Source: Elusimicrobiota bacterium
Lineage (GTDB): Bacteria; Elusimicrobiota; Elusimicrobia; UBA1565; UBA9628
Direction of reading: 5' to 3'
Length of the DNA stretch: 35,360 nucleotides
Assembly (NCBI GenBank): GCA_027452025.1
Contig: DAIDHI010000042.1
Coordinates: forward strand, 1-35,360
Below the pieces are notes generated by a model that was not told the DNA's origin, searched no databases, and saw only the letters and a list, made by a program, of their open reading frames with translations. Of this stretch, positions 25,101 through 34,536 are shown one piece after another; position 1 is the first letter of the stretch; each line of letters begins with the position of its first letter. The position numbers and the translations under genes are program-made.

Positions 25101-25139
25101 TTAACGCGACATTAACGCGGCGACAATGGCCTCTTTACG
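25101..25139 (+). promoter_or_regulatory. 11-bp phased TTAACG direct repeats (candidate KdpE operator)
   Basis: TTAACG at 25101-25106 and 25112-25117 and TTTACG at 25134-25139 lie in one 11-bp register (offsets 0, 11 and 33; the 22 position, ACAATG, is degenerate). OmpR-family regulators, including KdpE, PhoB and Bacillus PhoP, bind direct repeats of this spacing. The array sits 27-65 bp upstream of the first gene of the porin-kdp operon. Confidence 0.5.
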
Positions 25140-25147
25140 TCATTGCG

Positions 25148-25160
25148 TATTAGCATGGAG
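25148..25160 (+). promoter_or_regulatory. -10-like box and Shine-Dalgarno for the porin-kdp operon
   Basis: TATTAG (25148-25153) is a possible -10 just downstream of the phased repeats, with no good -35, as expected for an activator-dependent promoter. GGAG (25157-25160) lies 5 nt before ATG 25166. Confidence 0.35.
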
Positions 25161-25165
25161 AGCAA

Positions 25166-26647
25166 ATGACCGCAACGCGAATGACGGCCGCGATTTTTCT
25201 CCTGCTGCCGTCGTTGACGCTGACCGCCCAGGCCGAGGACGACGTTCTGACCGGACGCTCCACGGTGACCGTCGAGCAGCTCCAGCAGGAGATCCAGGAC
25301 CTGGAGCGGCGTCTCTCCAAGGTCGAGCTTCCGCCGCCGTCGGCGACGCCCGTGGACACGGGAAAAGGATCGATCAAGGTGCCGCAGACGGAGTCCGAGC
25401 CCTTCGCCTTCGCCGACTTCACGTGGCTCAACGGCGACAGCCGCGTCACCGACCCGCTCATCAACAACGACTGGTTCACCAGCCAGTTCCAGGTCGACAC
25501 CAGCTACACCTACGACTTCAACCACCCGCGGGACCACACTATCGACGGCTCCAGCGAGGTCGGCCGCGCCAACGAGCTCCAGCTCCAGGAGCTCGGCATC
25601 GGCGGCGACCTGCACTACGGCCGCATCCGCGGGCGGCTGATGACGCAATTCGGGATGTACTCGCAAATGACCCCGCGCAACGACGCCAGCCCGTCCCGCG
25701 GGCAATGGAACCTCGGGCAGGCTTACCAATACATCTCCGAAGGCTACGGCGGCTACCACTGGGACGTGCTGCACGGCATCAATCTGGACGCCGGCCTGTT
25801 CATGTCCTACGTGGGACTCTTCAGCTACTACGCCAACGAGAACTGGGCCTACCAGCCCTCCTTCGTCTCGGCCAACACGCCCTGGTTCTTCAACGGCATC
25901 CGCCTGCAGATCTTTCCGACCGACAAGCTCAAGATCGAGTCCTGGCTCATCAACGGCTGGCAGTCCTACGGGATGTATAACGAGATGCCCGGCTTCGGCG
26001 GGCAGATCCTCTATAGGCCGACCGGCTGGCTGGAGGTGCTTTCCAACGATTACTGGGGCCACGATGCCCTCGGCATCCCCGGCCGCGAGCGCTTCCATAC
26101 CGACGACAGCGTAGAGGTCAAATACTACGACCATCCCAAGGCCGAAATCAGCAAGATGGCCTTCACCGTGACCGCCGACGCCGGCTGCGAGGACGGCGGC
26201 GGCGTCAACTGCGCGGGAAACGGCAGTTCGCCCAAGCAGGATTTCCTGGGCTTCATGATCTACGACCGCACCTGGTTCCACCAAAACAAGTTCGCCCTGA
26301 CCTTGGGCGGCGGCGGCATCGACAATCCCGGCCGCTACCTCGTGCTGCAGCCGCCGATCAACGGCGCCACGGCCTCCACCGGCTCGCCTTACTTTACGGA
26401 GAATCCGGGAGACCAGTTCAAGGCCTGGGACTGCTCGGTGACCGTCGACTATATGCCCGACCAATACATCACTTGGCGCGCCGAGTACAACCACCGGCAG
26501 GCCAACGTGCCCTACTTCGCCGGCCCGGGCGGCATGACGCCGGCGGGGGGCAACGTCGGCGACCCGGCGCAGCTCGTCAACGGATTCACGCCCGACCTGA
26601 CGAGGGCGGAGAATCGCGTGACGCTGGCGATGCTCATCCGTCTTTGA
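25166..26647 (+). CDS. BBP2-type outer-membrane beta-barrel porin
   Basis: This 493-residue protein has a signal peptide (about 1-23, ending LTAQA), a short coiled coil (VTVEQLQQEIQDLERRLSKV) and then a beta-barrel. Alternating aromatic strands (for example FQVDTSYTYDF, GYGGYHWDV and AFADFTWLNGD) and a terminal strand RVTLAMLIRL support this. It resembles the BBP2 (putative beta-barrel porin-2/OmpL-like) family. It is the first gene of the potassium operon and lies 6 nt before the next small gene. Porin pairing suggests an outer-membrane entry route for K+ or osmotic adaptation (inference). The start at 25166 follows GGAG; an ATG at 25155 runs into a stop after four codons. Confidence 0.82.
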   Translation: MTATRMTAAIFLLLPSLTLTAQAEDDVLTGRSTVTVEQLQQEIQDLERRLSKVELPPPSATPVDTGKGSIKVPQTESEPFAFADFTWLNGDSRVTDPLINNDWFTSQFQVDTSYTYDFNHPRDHTIDGSSEVGRANELQLQELGIGGDLHYGRIRGRLMTQFGMYSQMTPRNDASPSRGQWNLGQAYQYISEGYGGYHWDVLHGINLDAGLFMSYVGLFSYYANENWAYQPSFVSANTPWFFNGIRLQIFPTDKLKIESWLINGWQSYGMYNEMPGFGGQILYRPTGWLEVLSNDYWGHDALGIPGRERFHTDDSVEVKYYDHPKAEISKMAFTVTADAGCEDGGGVNCAGNGSSPKQDFLGFMIYDRTWFHQNKFALTLGGGGIDNPGRYLVLQPPINGATASTGSPYFTENPGDQFKAWDCSVTVDYMPDQYITWRAEYNHRQANVPYFAGPGGMTPAGGNVGDPAQLVNGFTPDLTRAENRVTLAMLIRL

Positions 26648-26653
26648 TCCGAT

Positions 26654-26737
26654 ATGGACGACCTTCAATATCTGCTCGTGATCGTCGGTTTCTTCGTCTT
26701 GTGCGAGCTCTACGCTCAGTTCGCGCAGCGTCTGTGA
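26654..26737 (+). CDS. 27-aa single-helix membrane peptide upstream of kdpF
   Basis: A tiny frame of 27 residues, MDDLQYLLVIVGFFVLCELY then AQFAQRL, has one transmembrane helix with acidic residues at the start and a basic end. It sits 6 nt after the porin stop and 1 nt before the kdpF ATG. Similar small membrane proteins are, from memory, seen just before kdpF in other bacteria, where they are usually not annotated. It may stabilise or regulate the Kdp complex as KdpF does. Very short, so support comes from position and hydropathy. Confidence 0.65.
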   Translation: MDDLQYLLVIVGFFVLCELYAQFAQRL

Positions 26738-26738
26738 G

Positions 26739-26828
26739 ATGAGCGCCGCCGACGCGATTCTGGGCGTTCTTTGCGCCGCGTTGGGCGTCTATCTGTTCGC
26801 GGCCATGCTGTGGCCGGAATGGTTCTAA
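26739..26828 (+). CDS. kdpF: KdpF, small subunit of the potassium-transporting ATPase
   Basis: This 29-residue membrane peptide (MSAADAILGVLCAALGVYLF then AAMLWPEWF) has one transmembrane helix and the typical closing P-E-x-F motif of KdpF. KdpF stabilises the KdpABC complex. It is placed directly before kdpA (10 nt gap), as in other kdpFABC operons. Confidence 0.85.
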   Translation: MSAADAILGVLCAALGVYLFAAMLWPEWF

Positions 26829-26838
26829 GGGGAATCGC

Positions 26839-28545
26839 ATGACAATGATCGGCTGGGCCTCCTTCATCGCCGTGCTGGCCGTCGTCGCCGCCTGCGCCAA
26901 GCCGCTGGGCTCCTACATGACCAGCGTCATGAACGGAGAACGGCATGTCCTGACGCCTGTCCTCGGCCGGCTCGAGGCGCTGGTCTATCGCCTCTCGGCG
27001 ATCGACCCGGCCGAGGAGATGCCCTGGCGGCAATACACGGCCGCCCTGCTCGTGTTCAGCGCGACGGGCGCGGTCGCGATGTACGCGCAGCTGCGTCTTC
27101 AGCAAAAACTCCCGCTCAATCCCGCCGGCCTGGGGCCGGTCGACCCCGCGCTCGCCTTCAACACGGCCGTGAGCTTCCTGACCAACACGAACTGGCAGGC
27201 CTACTCCGGCGAGTCGACGATGAGCTACCTGACGCAGATGACGTGCATGACCTACCACAACTTCGCGTCCGCCGCGGCCGGCATCGCCGTGGCGGCGGCC
27301 GTCGTGCGGGGACTGGTCCGGGTCCAGGCCAAGACCATCGGCAATTTCTGGGCCGACTTGGTCCGCGTCTCGCTCTACGTGCTGCTTCCCCTGTGCGTCG
27401 TCGGCGGTCTCTTCCTGGTCTCGCAGGGCGCGATCCAGAATCTCAAGCCTTACGAGAAGGTCGAAGGCGTCCAAGGCTTTTCGCAGACGCTGCCCATGGG
27501 GCCGGTCGCCTCCCAGGAGATCATCAAGCAGCTCGGCACCAACGGCGGCGGCTACTTCAACGCCAACTCCGGCCATCCCTTCGAAAACCCCACGCCCTTG
27601 TCCAACTTCGTCTCTATGTTCGCGATCTTCCTGATCGGGGGCGCCATGACCTACCAATTCGGGCGCATGGCCGGCGACCAGGGGCAAGGCTGGGCGCTCT
27701 TCGCCTGCATGAGCCTGCTCTTCCTGGGGGGGTTCGCCGCGCTCTATCACTTCGAGCAGGTCGGAAACCCGATCCTAGCCGCCCACGGAGTTGCCGCCGC
27801 CGGGAACATGGAGGGCAAGGAGACGCGCTTCGGGATCGCGACGAGCTCGCTCTTCGCCACCATCACGACGGACGCCTCCTGCGGGGCGGTCAACGCCTGG
27901 CACGACAGCCTCACGCCCCTCGGAGGCTTGGTGCCGCTCTTCAACATCATGCTCGGCGAGGTCATCTTCGGCGGCGTGGGCTCCGGGCTCTACGGGATGC
28001 TGCTCTTCGTCGTCATGACCGTCTTTTTGGCCGGCCTGATGGTCGGACGCACGCCGGAGTATCTCGGAAAGAAGATCGAGGCGCGGGACATGAAGTATGC
28101 GACCCTGGGCATCCTGATCCCGTCTTTCGCGATCTTGGCCGGCGCGGCCTGGGCGGCCGTGCGGCCGTCGGCCCTCCAAAGCCTGGCCAACGCCGGGCCC
28201 CACGGCCTCTCCGAGATCCTCTACGCCTACAGCTCGGCCGTGGGCAACAATGGCTCGGCGTTCGCGGGACTCAACGCCGATACCTGGTTTTTCAACAACA
28301 CGCTCGGCTGGGCGATGCTCGTGGGGCGCTTCTTCGTCATGGTGCCGGTCCTAGCCCTGGCCGGCAATTTGGCGGGCAAGAAGCGCGCGGCGCCGTCACC
28401 GGGGACGTTTCCGACCGACACCCCGCTCTTCGTCGGGCTGCTCTCCTCGGTGATCCTCGTGGTGGGCGGCCTGACGCATTTTCCGGCGTTGTCCCTCGGT
28501 CCGATCATCGAGCACTTCGTCATGCTCGCGGGGAAACTGTACTGA
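26839..28545 (+). CDS. kdpA: Potassium-transporting ATPase, K+-binding subunit A
   Basis: KdpA is the channel-like subunit that binds and translocates K+ in the high-affinity KdpFABC pump of the inner membrane. The 568-residue protein has the four selectivity-filter-like regions: [59 protein letters not shown] and [20 protein letters not shown]. Length is normal (about 557-570). AAGGGGA precedes ATG 26839. KdpA is followed by kdpB after 4 nt. All parts look intact. Confidence 0.97.
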   Translation: MTMIGWASFIAVLAVVAACAKPLGSYMTSVMNGERHVLTPVLGRLEALVYRLSAIDPAEEMPWRQYTAALLVFSATGAVAMYAQLRLQQKLPLNPAGLGPVDPALAFNTAVSFLTNTNWQAYSGESTMSYLTQMTCMTYHNFASAAAGIAVAAAVVRGLVRVQAKTIGNFWADLVRVSLYVLLPLCVVGGLFLVSQGAIQNLKPYEKVEGVQGFSQTLPMGPVASQEIIKQLGTNGGGYFNANSGHPFENPTPLSNFVSMFAIFLIGGAMTYQFGRMAGDQGQGWALFACMSLLFLGGFAALYHFEQVGNPILAAHGVAAAGNMEGKETRFGIATSSLFATITTDASCGAVNAWHDSLTPLGGLVPLFNIMLGEVIFGGVGSGLYGMLLFVVMTVFLAGLMVGRTPEYLGKKIEARDMKYATLGILIPSFAILAGAAWAAVRPSALQSLANAGPHGLSEILYAYSSAVGNNGSAFAGLNADTWFFNNTLGWAMLVGRFFVMVPVLALAGNLAGKKRAAPSPGTFPTDTPLFVGLLSSVILVVGGLTHFPALSLGPIIEHFVMLAGKLY

Positions 28546-28549
28546 TCCT

Positions 28550-30583
28550 ATGGAAGAAGCTCTCAAGCGCCACAAGGTTCCCAAGCTCTGGCAGGGCCCG
28601 ATCGTCAAGACGGCCGTCGTCGCGTCGCTCCAGAAGCTCGACCCGCGGCATCTGATGAAGAATCCCGTCATGTTCGTCGTCGAGGTCGGCTCCGTCGTCA
28701 CGACCTGGTTTTACTTCCAAGGCTTGGCTCGCCGTTCGGCGCAGACGAGTTTCTCGGGCCAGATCAGCCTCTGGCTGTGGTTCACCGTCCTCTTCGCCAA
28801 CTTCGCCGAGGCCATGGCCGAGGGCCGCGGCAAGGCCCAGGCCGACGCCCTGCGCAAGACCAAGACCGAGACGGTCGCCAAGAGGCTTTCGGGCGCCAAG
28901 CCTGAGAGCGTCAACGCCGCGCGGCTGCGCAAGGGCGACGTCGTCCTCTGCGAGGCCGGAGACGTTATCCCCGCCGACGGCGAGGTCGTCGAAGGCATCG
29001 CTTCGGTCGACGAGTCCGCCGTGACCGGCGAGTCGGCCCCCGTGATCCGCGAAAGCGGGGGCGACCGTTCCTCGGTGACCGGCGGCACCAAGGTCAACTC
29101 GGACTGGATCAAGGTGCGCGTGACCGCCAACCCGGGCGAGGGCTTCATCGACAAGATGATCTCGCTTGTCGAGGGTGCCGAGCGGCAAAAGACCCCCAAC
29201 GAGATCGCCTTGAACATCCTGCTGGCGGGGTTGACGCTGATCTTCCTCGTCGCCCTGGTCAGCCTCCAGGCCTTCGCGATCTATTCCGGAGGGCCGGTTT
29301 CCGTCGTCGTGCTCGTGGCCTTGCTCGTCTGCCTCATTCCCACGACCATCGGGGGACTTCTTTCCGCCATCGGCATCGCCGGCATCGACCGGCTCATGCA
29401 GGCCAACGTCCTGGCCATGTCCGGCCGCGCCGTGGAAGCCGCCGGCGACGTCGACACCCTCTTGCTCGACAAGACGGGCACGATCACGCTCGGCAACCGC
29501 ATGGCGACGGAATTTTTGCCCGCGCCCGGCGTGACGGCGGCCGAGCTCGCCCTCGACGCCCAGCTGTCCAGCCTCAGCGACGAGACGCCGGAAGGCCGCT
29601 CGATCGTCGTGCTGGCCAAGCAGTTCGCGCCCAAGCCCACGCGCCTTCAGGAGCACGGCATGACCTTCGTCCCGTTCACGGCCCAGACCAGGCTCTCGGG
29701 CGTGGACTTCGACCATACCTCTATTCGCAAGGGCGCCGTCGACGCCGTGGCCGCGCTGGTCTCCAAGATGCCGGCGCAGGTGCTCTCCGCCGCCGAGCGC
29801 ATCGCGAAATCCGGGGGCACGCCCCTGGTCGTCGCCAAGAACGGCGCGGCGCGGGGCGTGATCCACCTCAAGGACGTCGTCAAGGGCGGCATCCGCCAGC
29901 GCTTCGAGCAGCTGCGCGCGATGGGCATCAAGACCGTGATGATCACGGGCGACAACCCGCTGACCGCCGCGGCGATCGCGGCCGAGGCCGGAGTCGACGA
30001 TTTCCTCGCCCAAGCGACGCCCGAAAAGAAGCTCGAGCTCATCCGCCGGGAGCAAAGCACGGGACGGCTGGTCGCGATGGTCGGCGACGGCACCAACGAC
30101 GCGCCCTCCCTGGCGCAAGCCGACGTCGGAGTCGCCATGAACTCCGGCACGATGGCGGCCAAGGAGGCGGGCAACATGGTCGACCTCGACTCCAACCCCA
30201 CCAAGCTCATCGAGATCGTCGAGGTCGGCAAGCAGCTGCTCATGACGCGGGGGGCGCTGACGACGTTCTCGGTCGCCAACGATGTCTCCAAGTATTTCGC
30301 CATCATCCCGGCGATGTTCATGGGGATATTCCCGGAGATGGCCGCGCTCAACGTCATGCGCCTGCACTCGCCGCATTCGGCCATCCTGGCGTCGGTCATC
30401 TTCAACGCCCTGATCATCATCGCGCTCATTCCGCTGGCCCTTCGAGGCGTGAAGTACCGGCCTTGGGGGGCGCACGCCGTGCTGCGCTACAACGCGCTGG
30501 TCTACGGCGCAGGGGGCCTGATCGCGCCGTTTATCGGCATCAAGCTCATCGACATGCTTCTTGTCGCCGCGCATCTCGGGTAA
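28550..30583 (+). CDS. kdpB: Potassium-transporting ATPase, P-type catalytic subunit B
   Basis: KdpB is the P-type ATPase that powers K+ uptake. The 677-residue protein has the phosphatase motif TGES (159-162), the phosphorylation site DKTGT with Asp307 (same residue number as in E. coli), and the hinge motif GDGTND (512-517). The conserved stretch [20 protein letters not shown] follows, then transmembrane helices at the C-terminus. All catalytic residues needed for function are present. It begins 4 nt after kdpA and is followed by kdpC after 3 nt. Confidence 0.98.
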   Translation: MEEALKRHKVPKLWQGPIVKTAVVASLQKLDPRHLMKNPVMFVVEVGSVVTTWFYFQGLARRSAQTSFSGQISLWLWFTVLFANFAEAMAEGRGKAQADALRKTKTETVAKRLSGAKPESVNAARLRKGDVVLCEAGDVIPADGEVVEGIASVDESAVTGESAPVIRESGGDRSSVTGGTKVNSDWIKVRVTANPGEGFIDKMISLVEGAERQKTPNEIALNILLAGLTLIFLVALVSLQAFAIYSGGPVSVVVLVALLVCLIPTTIGGLLSAIGIAGIDRLMQANVLAMSGRAVEAAGDVDTLLLDKTGTITLGNRMATEFLPAPGVTAAELALDAQLSSLSDETPEGRSIVVLAKQFAPKPTRLQEHGMTFVPFTAQTRLSGVDFDHTSIRKGAVDAVAALVSKMPAQVLSAAERIAKSGGTPLVVAKNGAARGVIHLKDVVKGGIRQRFEQLRAMGIKTVMITGDNPLTAAAIAAEAGVDDFLAQATPEKKLELIRREQSTGRLVAMVGDGTNDAPSLAQADVGVAMNSGTMAAKEAGNMVDLDSNPTKLIEIVEVGKQLLMTRGALTTFSVANDVSKYFAIIPAMFMGIFPEMAALNVMRLHSPHSAILASVIFNALIIIALIPLALRGVKYRPWGAHAVLRYNALVYGAGGLIAPFIGIKLIDMLLVAAHLG

Positions 30584-30586
30584 CCC

Positions 30587-31180
30587 ATGAAGAAACTGCT
30601 CCTCCAGGCGATCCTGCTTAACGCCTGGCTGATCGTGATCCTGGGGCTGGCGTACCCCCTGGCCATGACCGGCATGGCGCAGGCGCTTTTTCCGAAGCAG
30701 GCCAACGGCAGCCTGATCGTCGAAAACGGCAAGGTCGTCGGCTCCGAGCTCGTCGGCCAGGCGTTCACGGGGCCTCGTTATTTCCAGGGAAGGCCTTCGG
30801 CCGCCGGGGCTGGCTACGACGGCCTCCACTCCAACGGCTCCAACCTCGGGCCGACCAGCAAGGCCCTGATGGATCGAGTCGACAAGGACGTCGCCGCCCT
30901 GCGCAAGACCTTCGCGCAAAAGGGTCCGGTGCCGGCCGACCTGGCGACGGCGTCTGAATCGGGCTTGGACCCGGATATCAGCGTGGCCGCCGCGCTATGG
31001 GAAGCCCCGGCCGTGGCGCGGGCCCGGAACCTGCCCGCGGCGAGAGTTGCGCGGCTCATCCGCCGGCATGCGCGGCCGAGGACCTGGGGCTTTCTCGGCG
31101 AGCCGCGCGTCAACGTCCTGGAGGTCAACCTCGCCTTGGACGGGCTTTCGTTGAAAAACGCGCCTAAAGCTGTTAAATAG
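30587..31180 (+). CDS. kdpC: Potassium-transporting ATPase, subunit C
   Basis: KdpC is the accessory subunit with one N-terminal membrane helix (about 8-34, AILLNAWLIVILGLAYPLAM). The extracytoplasmic domain carries GSELVGQAFTGPRYFQGRPS and DGLHSNGSNLGPTSKALMD, then SGLDPDISVAAALWEAPAVA and the C-terminal LGEPRVNVLEVNLALD. It stabilises ATP binding and the complex. The 197-residue length is normal. Seven nt separate it from kdpD. Confidence 0.96.
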   Translation: MKKLLLQAILLNAWLIVILGLAYPLAMTGMAQALFPKQANGSLIVENGKVVGSELVGQAFTGPRYFQGRPSAAGAGYDGLHSNGSNLGPTSKALMDRVDKDVAALRKTFAQKGPVPADLATASESGLDPDISVAAALWEAPAVARARNLPAARVARLIRRHARPRTWGFLGEPRVNVLEVNLALDGLSLKNAPKAVK

Positions 31181-31187
31181 GGAGTCC

Positions 31188-33845
31188 ATGGCCGAGAAGC
31201 GCCCCTCTCCGGAGTCCTTCCTGACCCAGGCCCAGCGGGAGCAAGGGCGCGAGGGGGGACGCTTGAAGATCTTCCTCGGCGCGGCCCCGGGCGTGGGCAA
31301 GACCTACGCCATGCTCTCGGCGGCGCGGGTGCTCAAAGGGGAGGGCGTCGACGTCCTCGTGGGCGTGGCCGAGACCCACGGCCGCAAGGAGACGGAGGCC
31401 CTGCTGCAGGGCCTCGAGCTCCTGCCGCGCAAAAGGCTGGAATACCGCGGCCTCAATTTGACCGAGTTCGACCTCGACGGAGCCCTGGCGCGCAAGCCGG
31501 CGCTCGTGCTGGTCGACGAACTCGCCCACACCAACGCCCCCGGCAGCCGCCACGCCAAGCGATTCCAGGACGTCCTTGAGCTCCTGGACCGCGGCGTCGA
31601 CGTCTACACGACGCTCAACATCCAGCACCTGGAGACTCTCAACGACGTCGTGGCCCAGATCACGGGCATTACGGTACGCGAGACGGTGCCGGACTCCGTG
31701 CTCGAGCGCGCCGACGTAGAGCTCGTCGACCTGCCGCCCGACGAGCTCATCGAGCGGCTGCGCGAGGGCAAGGTCTACGTCCCCGAGCAGGCTCGCCGGG
31801 CCACGGAGAATTTCTTCAAGCTGGGCAATCTCGCGGCCTTGCGCGAGCTCTCCCTGCGCGCCACCGCCGAGGGCGTGGGCGCGATCGTGGAATCCCAGCG
31901 CCGGCGCCAGGCTCCGGAGGCCATCTGGCCGACGGCCGAGCGCTTGCTCGTCTGCGTGGGGCCGAGCCCCAACTCGGCCAAGCTCATCCGCGCCACCCGG
32001 CGCCTGGCCGCGCGTCTCAAGGCCGAGTGGATCGCCGTCTTCGTGGAGTCCGCGCGGCAAAAGCTCTCGCAGCCGCAACGCGCCCGCGCCGTGGACAACC
32101 TGCGCCTGGCCCAGCGCCTGGGAGGCGAGACCCTCACCCTCACGACGCGCAACGTCGTCGAGGGAACGCTCGACCTGGCGCGGCAGCGAAACGTCACCAA
32201 GATCATCGTCGGCAAGAGCAACCGGCCCCGCTGGCGCGAGCGGCTCTTCGGCGGCATCGTCGACGACCTGATCCGGGAAAGCGGCGACATCGACGTCTAT
32301 GTCATCCGCGGCGACACCCGCGGCGCGCAGGCTCCGGCCTCCAAGGCCGCGCCGTCGGCTTGGGCGCCGCCCTCGGAATACGGCATCGCCGTCGCCGCCG
32401 TGGCCGCCGCGACGGCGGCGGGCTTCGCGCTCTTCGGCCACCATTTCGGCCTCATCAATATCGCGATGCTTTATCTGGCGGCGACGCTGCCCGTCGCCTG
32501 GCGGGGCTTCCGCGGGCCGGCGGCGCTTTCCTGCGTCCTGGGCGTGCTCTGCTTCGACTTTTTCTTCGTCTCCCCGCGCTACACGTTCGCCGTCAGCGAC
32601 ACGCAGTACTTCTTCACGTTCCTGGTCATGGTCGGCGTCGCGCTGGTCATCAGCAACCTCACCGTCCGCCTCAAGGTCCAGGCCGTCTCCGCGCGCCTGG
32701 GCCAGGTCCGCACCTCCACGATGCACGCGCTCAGCCGGGACCTGGCCAGCGTGCGCGGAGTGCCGGCGATCTTGGAGGTGGCCGTGAGGCACGTGGCCGA
32801 GGTTTTCGACAGCGACATCGTGGCGCTGATGCCGGGCGCTGCCGGAGGCCTCGAGGTGCGGGCCGCTTCCGGGGCCAAGGGCGAGCTCGACGAGAAGGAG
32901 CGCAGCGTCGCGCAGTGGGTCTTCGATCTGGGGCAATCGGCGGGCCTGGGGACGCAGACGCTGCCCGTCGTCGACGCCCTCTACGCGCCGCTCATCGGCG
33001 CGGAAGGCCCCGTCGGGGTGTTTCGCGTGCGCCCGCGCGTGCGCGAGCGGCTGCTTGTGCCCGACCAGATGCTGCTGCTGGAGTCGTTCCTGCACCAGGT
33101 CGGCCTGGCGTTGGAGGTCGACCGCCTCCAGGAAAACGCCCGCGGCGCGCAGATGGAGGCCGAGAAAGAGCGCTTGCGCAGCTCGCTGCTCTCCTCGGTC
33201 TCCCACGACCTGCGCACGCCCCTGGCGGCCATCATCGGCTCCTGCGCAAGCCTGCTGCGAGGGGCGGTCCCGCTGGAAAGCGAGAAGGCGCGGGAGCTGC
33301 TCGAGACGATCCAATCCGAGGGCGAGCGGCTGGCCAGGCTCGTCCACAACATCATTCAGACCACGCGCCTGGAAACCGGCGCCGTGCAGCTGCGAAAGGA
33401 GCCGGGCTCGATCGAGGAGCTCGCGGGCTCGGCGCTCGAGCGGCTGGAGGGGATGCTCTCCGGCCGGAAGGTGGCCGTCGACCTGCCCGCCGACTTGCCC
33501 CTGGTCCCGATGGACGGGGTTCTCATGGAGCAGGTGCTGCTCAACCTGCTCGAAAACGCGGCCCGGCATACGCCGGAGGGCACGCCCGTCGAGGTCCGCT
33601 CGCGCGCCGCCAAGGGCGAGCTCGTCGTCGAGGTCGCCGACCGCGGGCCGGGCTTGGCCTCCGACGAGCTCGAGAAGGTCTTCGAGAAGTTCTACCACGC
33701 CAAGTCGTCGAAGGGCGCGGGCCTGGGCCTGGCGATCTGCCGCGCCATCATCCAGGCGCACGGAGGCCGCATCTGGGCCGGCAACCGGGAAGGCGGAGGC
33801 GCCGTGTTTTCCTTCGCCCTGCCGTGGGAGCAGCCGCATGCGTGA
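31188..33845 (+). CDS. kdpD: Osmosensitive K+ channel sensor histidine kinase KdpD
   Basis: KdpD is a full-length sensor kinase of 885 residues. Domains are KdpD N-terminal domain with Walker A GAAPGVGKT (31-39) and Walker-B-like VDELAHTN (109-116); a universal-stress-protein-like domain (about 250-375); four transmembrane helices (about 398-495); GAF (about 510-640); HisKA with SVSHDLRTPLAAIIG (His673, the same number as the E. coli site); and HATPase_c with NLLENAARH, DRGPGLA and GAGLGLAICRAI. It senses low K+ or osmotic state and phosphorylates KdpE. Stop overlaps the kdpE start by 8 nt. Confidence 0.97.
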   Translation: MAEKRPSPESFLTQAQREQGREGGRLKIFLGAAPGVGKTYAMLSAARVLKGEGVDVLVGVAETHGRKETEALLQGLELLPRKRLEYRGLNLTEFDLDGALARKPALVLVDELAHTNAPGSRHAKRFQDVLELLDRGVDVYTTLNIQHLETLNDVVAQITGITVRETVPDSVLERADVELVDLPPDELIERLREGKVYVPEQARRATENFFKLGNLAALRELSLRATAEGVGAIVESQRRRQAPEAIWPTAERLLVCVGPSPNSAKLIRATRRLAARLKAEWIAVFVESARQKLSQPQRARAVDNLRLAQRLGGETLTLTTRNVVEGTLDLARQRNVTKIIVGKSNRPRWRERLFGGIVDDLIRESGDIDVYVIRGDTRGAQAPASKAAPSAWAPPSEYGIAVAAVAAATAAGFALFGHHFGLINIAMLYLAATLPVAWRGFRGPAALSCVLGVLCFDFFFVSPRYTFAVSDTQYFFTFLVMVGVALVISNLTVRLKVQAVSARLGQVRTSTMHALSRDLASVRGVPAILEVAVRHVAEVFDSDIVALMPGAAGGLEVRAASGAKGELDEKERSVAQWVFDLGQSAGLGTQTLPVVDALYAPLIGAEGPVGVFRVRPRVRERLLVPDQMLLLESFLHQVGLALEVDRLQENARGAQMEAEKERLRSSLLSSVSHDLRTPLAAIIGSCASLLRGAVPLESEKARELLETIQSEGERLARLVHNIIQTTRLETGAVQLRKEPGSIEELAGSALERLEGMLSGRKVAVDLPADLPLVPMDGVLMEQVLLNLLENAARHTPEGTPVEVRSRAAKGELVVEVADRGPGLASDELEKVFEKFYHAKSSKGAGLGLAICRAIIQAHGGRIWAGNREGGGAVFSFALPWEQPHA

Positions 33846-34536
33846 GGGGGACAAGACCGTCCTCGTGGTCGAAGACGAGCTGGCGATCACGCGCTTTCTG
33901 CGCGCCTCGCTGCAGGCCGAGGGCTTCCGGGTCGTCGAGGCGACGACGGCCCGGGCAGCGCTCGAGCTCGCCGCCTCCAAAAAGCCGGAGGTGGTCCTGC
34001 TCGACCTGGGCTTGCCGGACATGGACGGCCTCGATGCCCTGAAGGCGCTGCGCCAATGGTCCTCGGCTCCGGTCATCGTGATCTCGGCGCGCGGCGAGGA
34101 GGCCGACAAGATCGCCGCCCTCGACGGCGGCGCCGACGACTACCTGACCAAGCCCTTCGGCGTCGCCGAGCTCATGGCGCGTTTGCGCGTGGCCCTGCGC
34201 CACGCCTCGGGCGAGGCGGCCGCGGAGCCCGTCTACGAGCACGACGGGCTGAAGGTGGACCTGGCGGCGCGCCGCGTCTGGCTCAAGCGCAAGGAAGTGA
34301 GGCTCTCGCCCCTGCAATACGAGCTGCTGGCCGCGCTGGTGCGCCGCTGCGGGCGAGTCGTCAGCCAGCGCCAGCTCATCGCCGAGGTCTGGCGGGGTTC
34401 GGGCGAGGCCTCGCCGGAGTCGCTGCGCATCTTCGTGCACCAGCTGCGCCACAAGATCGAGCCCGACCCCGTGCGTCCGAGGCATCTCAAGACCGAGCCC
34501 GGGGTGGGCTACCGCCTGGAAGCGCCCGAGCGTTAG
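33838..34536 (+). CDS. kdpE: KdpE response regulator (OmpR family)
   Basis: KdpE is a DNA-binding response regulator of 232 residues: receiver with acidic E12/D13, phospho-acceptor D56 in VVLLDLGLPDMDG and Lys in DDYLTKPFG, plus winged-helix domain ending TEPGVGYRLEAPER. It would activate the porin-kdp operon, plausibly by binding the phased repeats at 25101-25139. Translationally coupled to kdpD. Its stop interlocks with the convergent gene in TTAG (34533-34536). Confidence 0.96.
   Translation: MREGDKTVLVVEDELAITRFLRASLQAEGFRVVEATTARAALELAASKKPEVVLLDLGLPDMDGLDALKALRQWSSAPVIVISARGEEADKIAALDGGADDYLTKPFGVAELMARLRVALRHASGEAAAEPVYEHDGLKVDLAARRVWLKRKEVRLSPLQYELLAALVRRCGRVVSQRQLIAEVWRGSGEASPESLRIFVHQLRHKIEPDPVRPRHLKTEPGVGYRLEAPER

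Noticed and set aside
28520-30919. 799-codon open frame on the minus strand
   Set aside because: Antisense to kdpB and kdpC with shadow-like composition and no recognisable motif.
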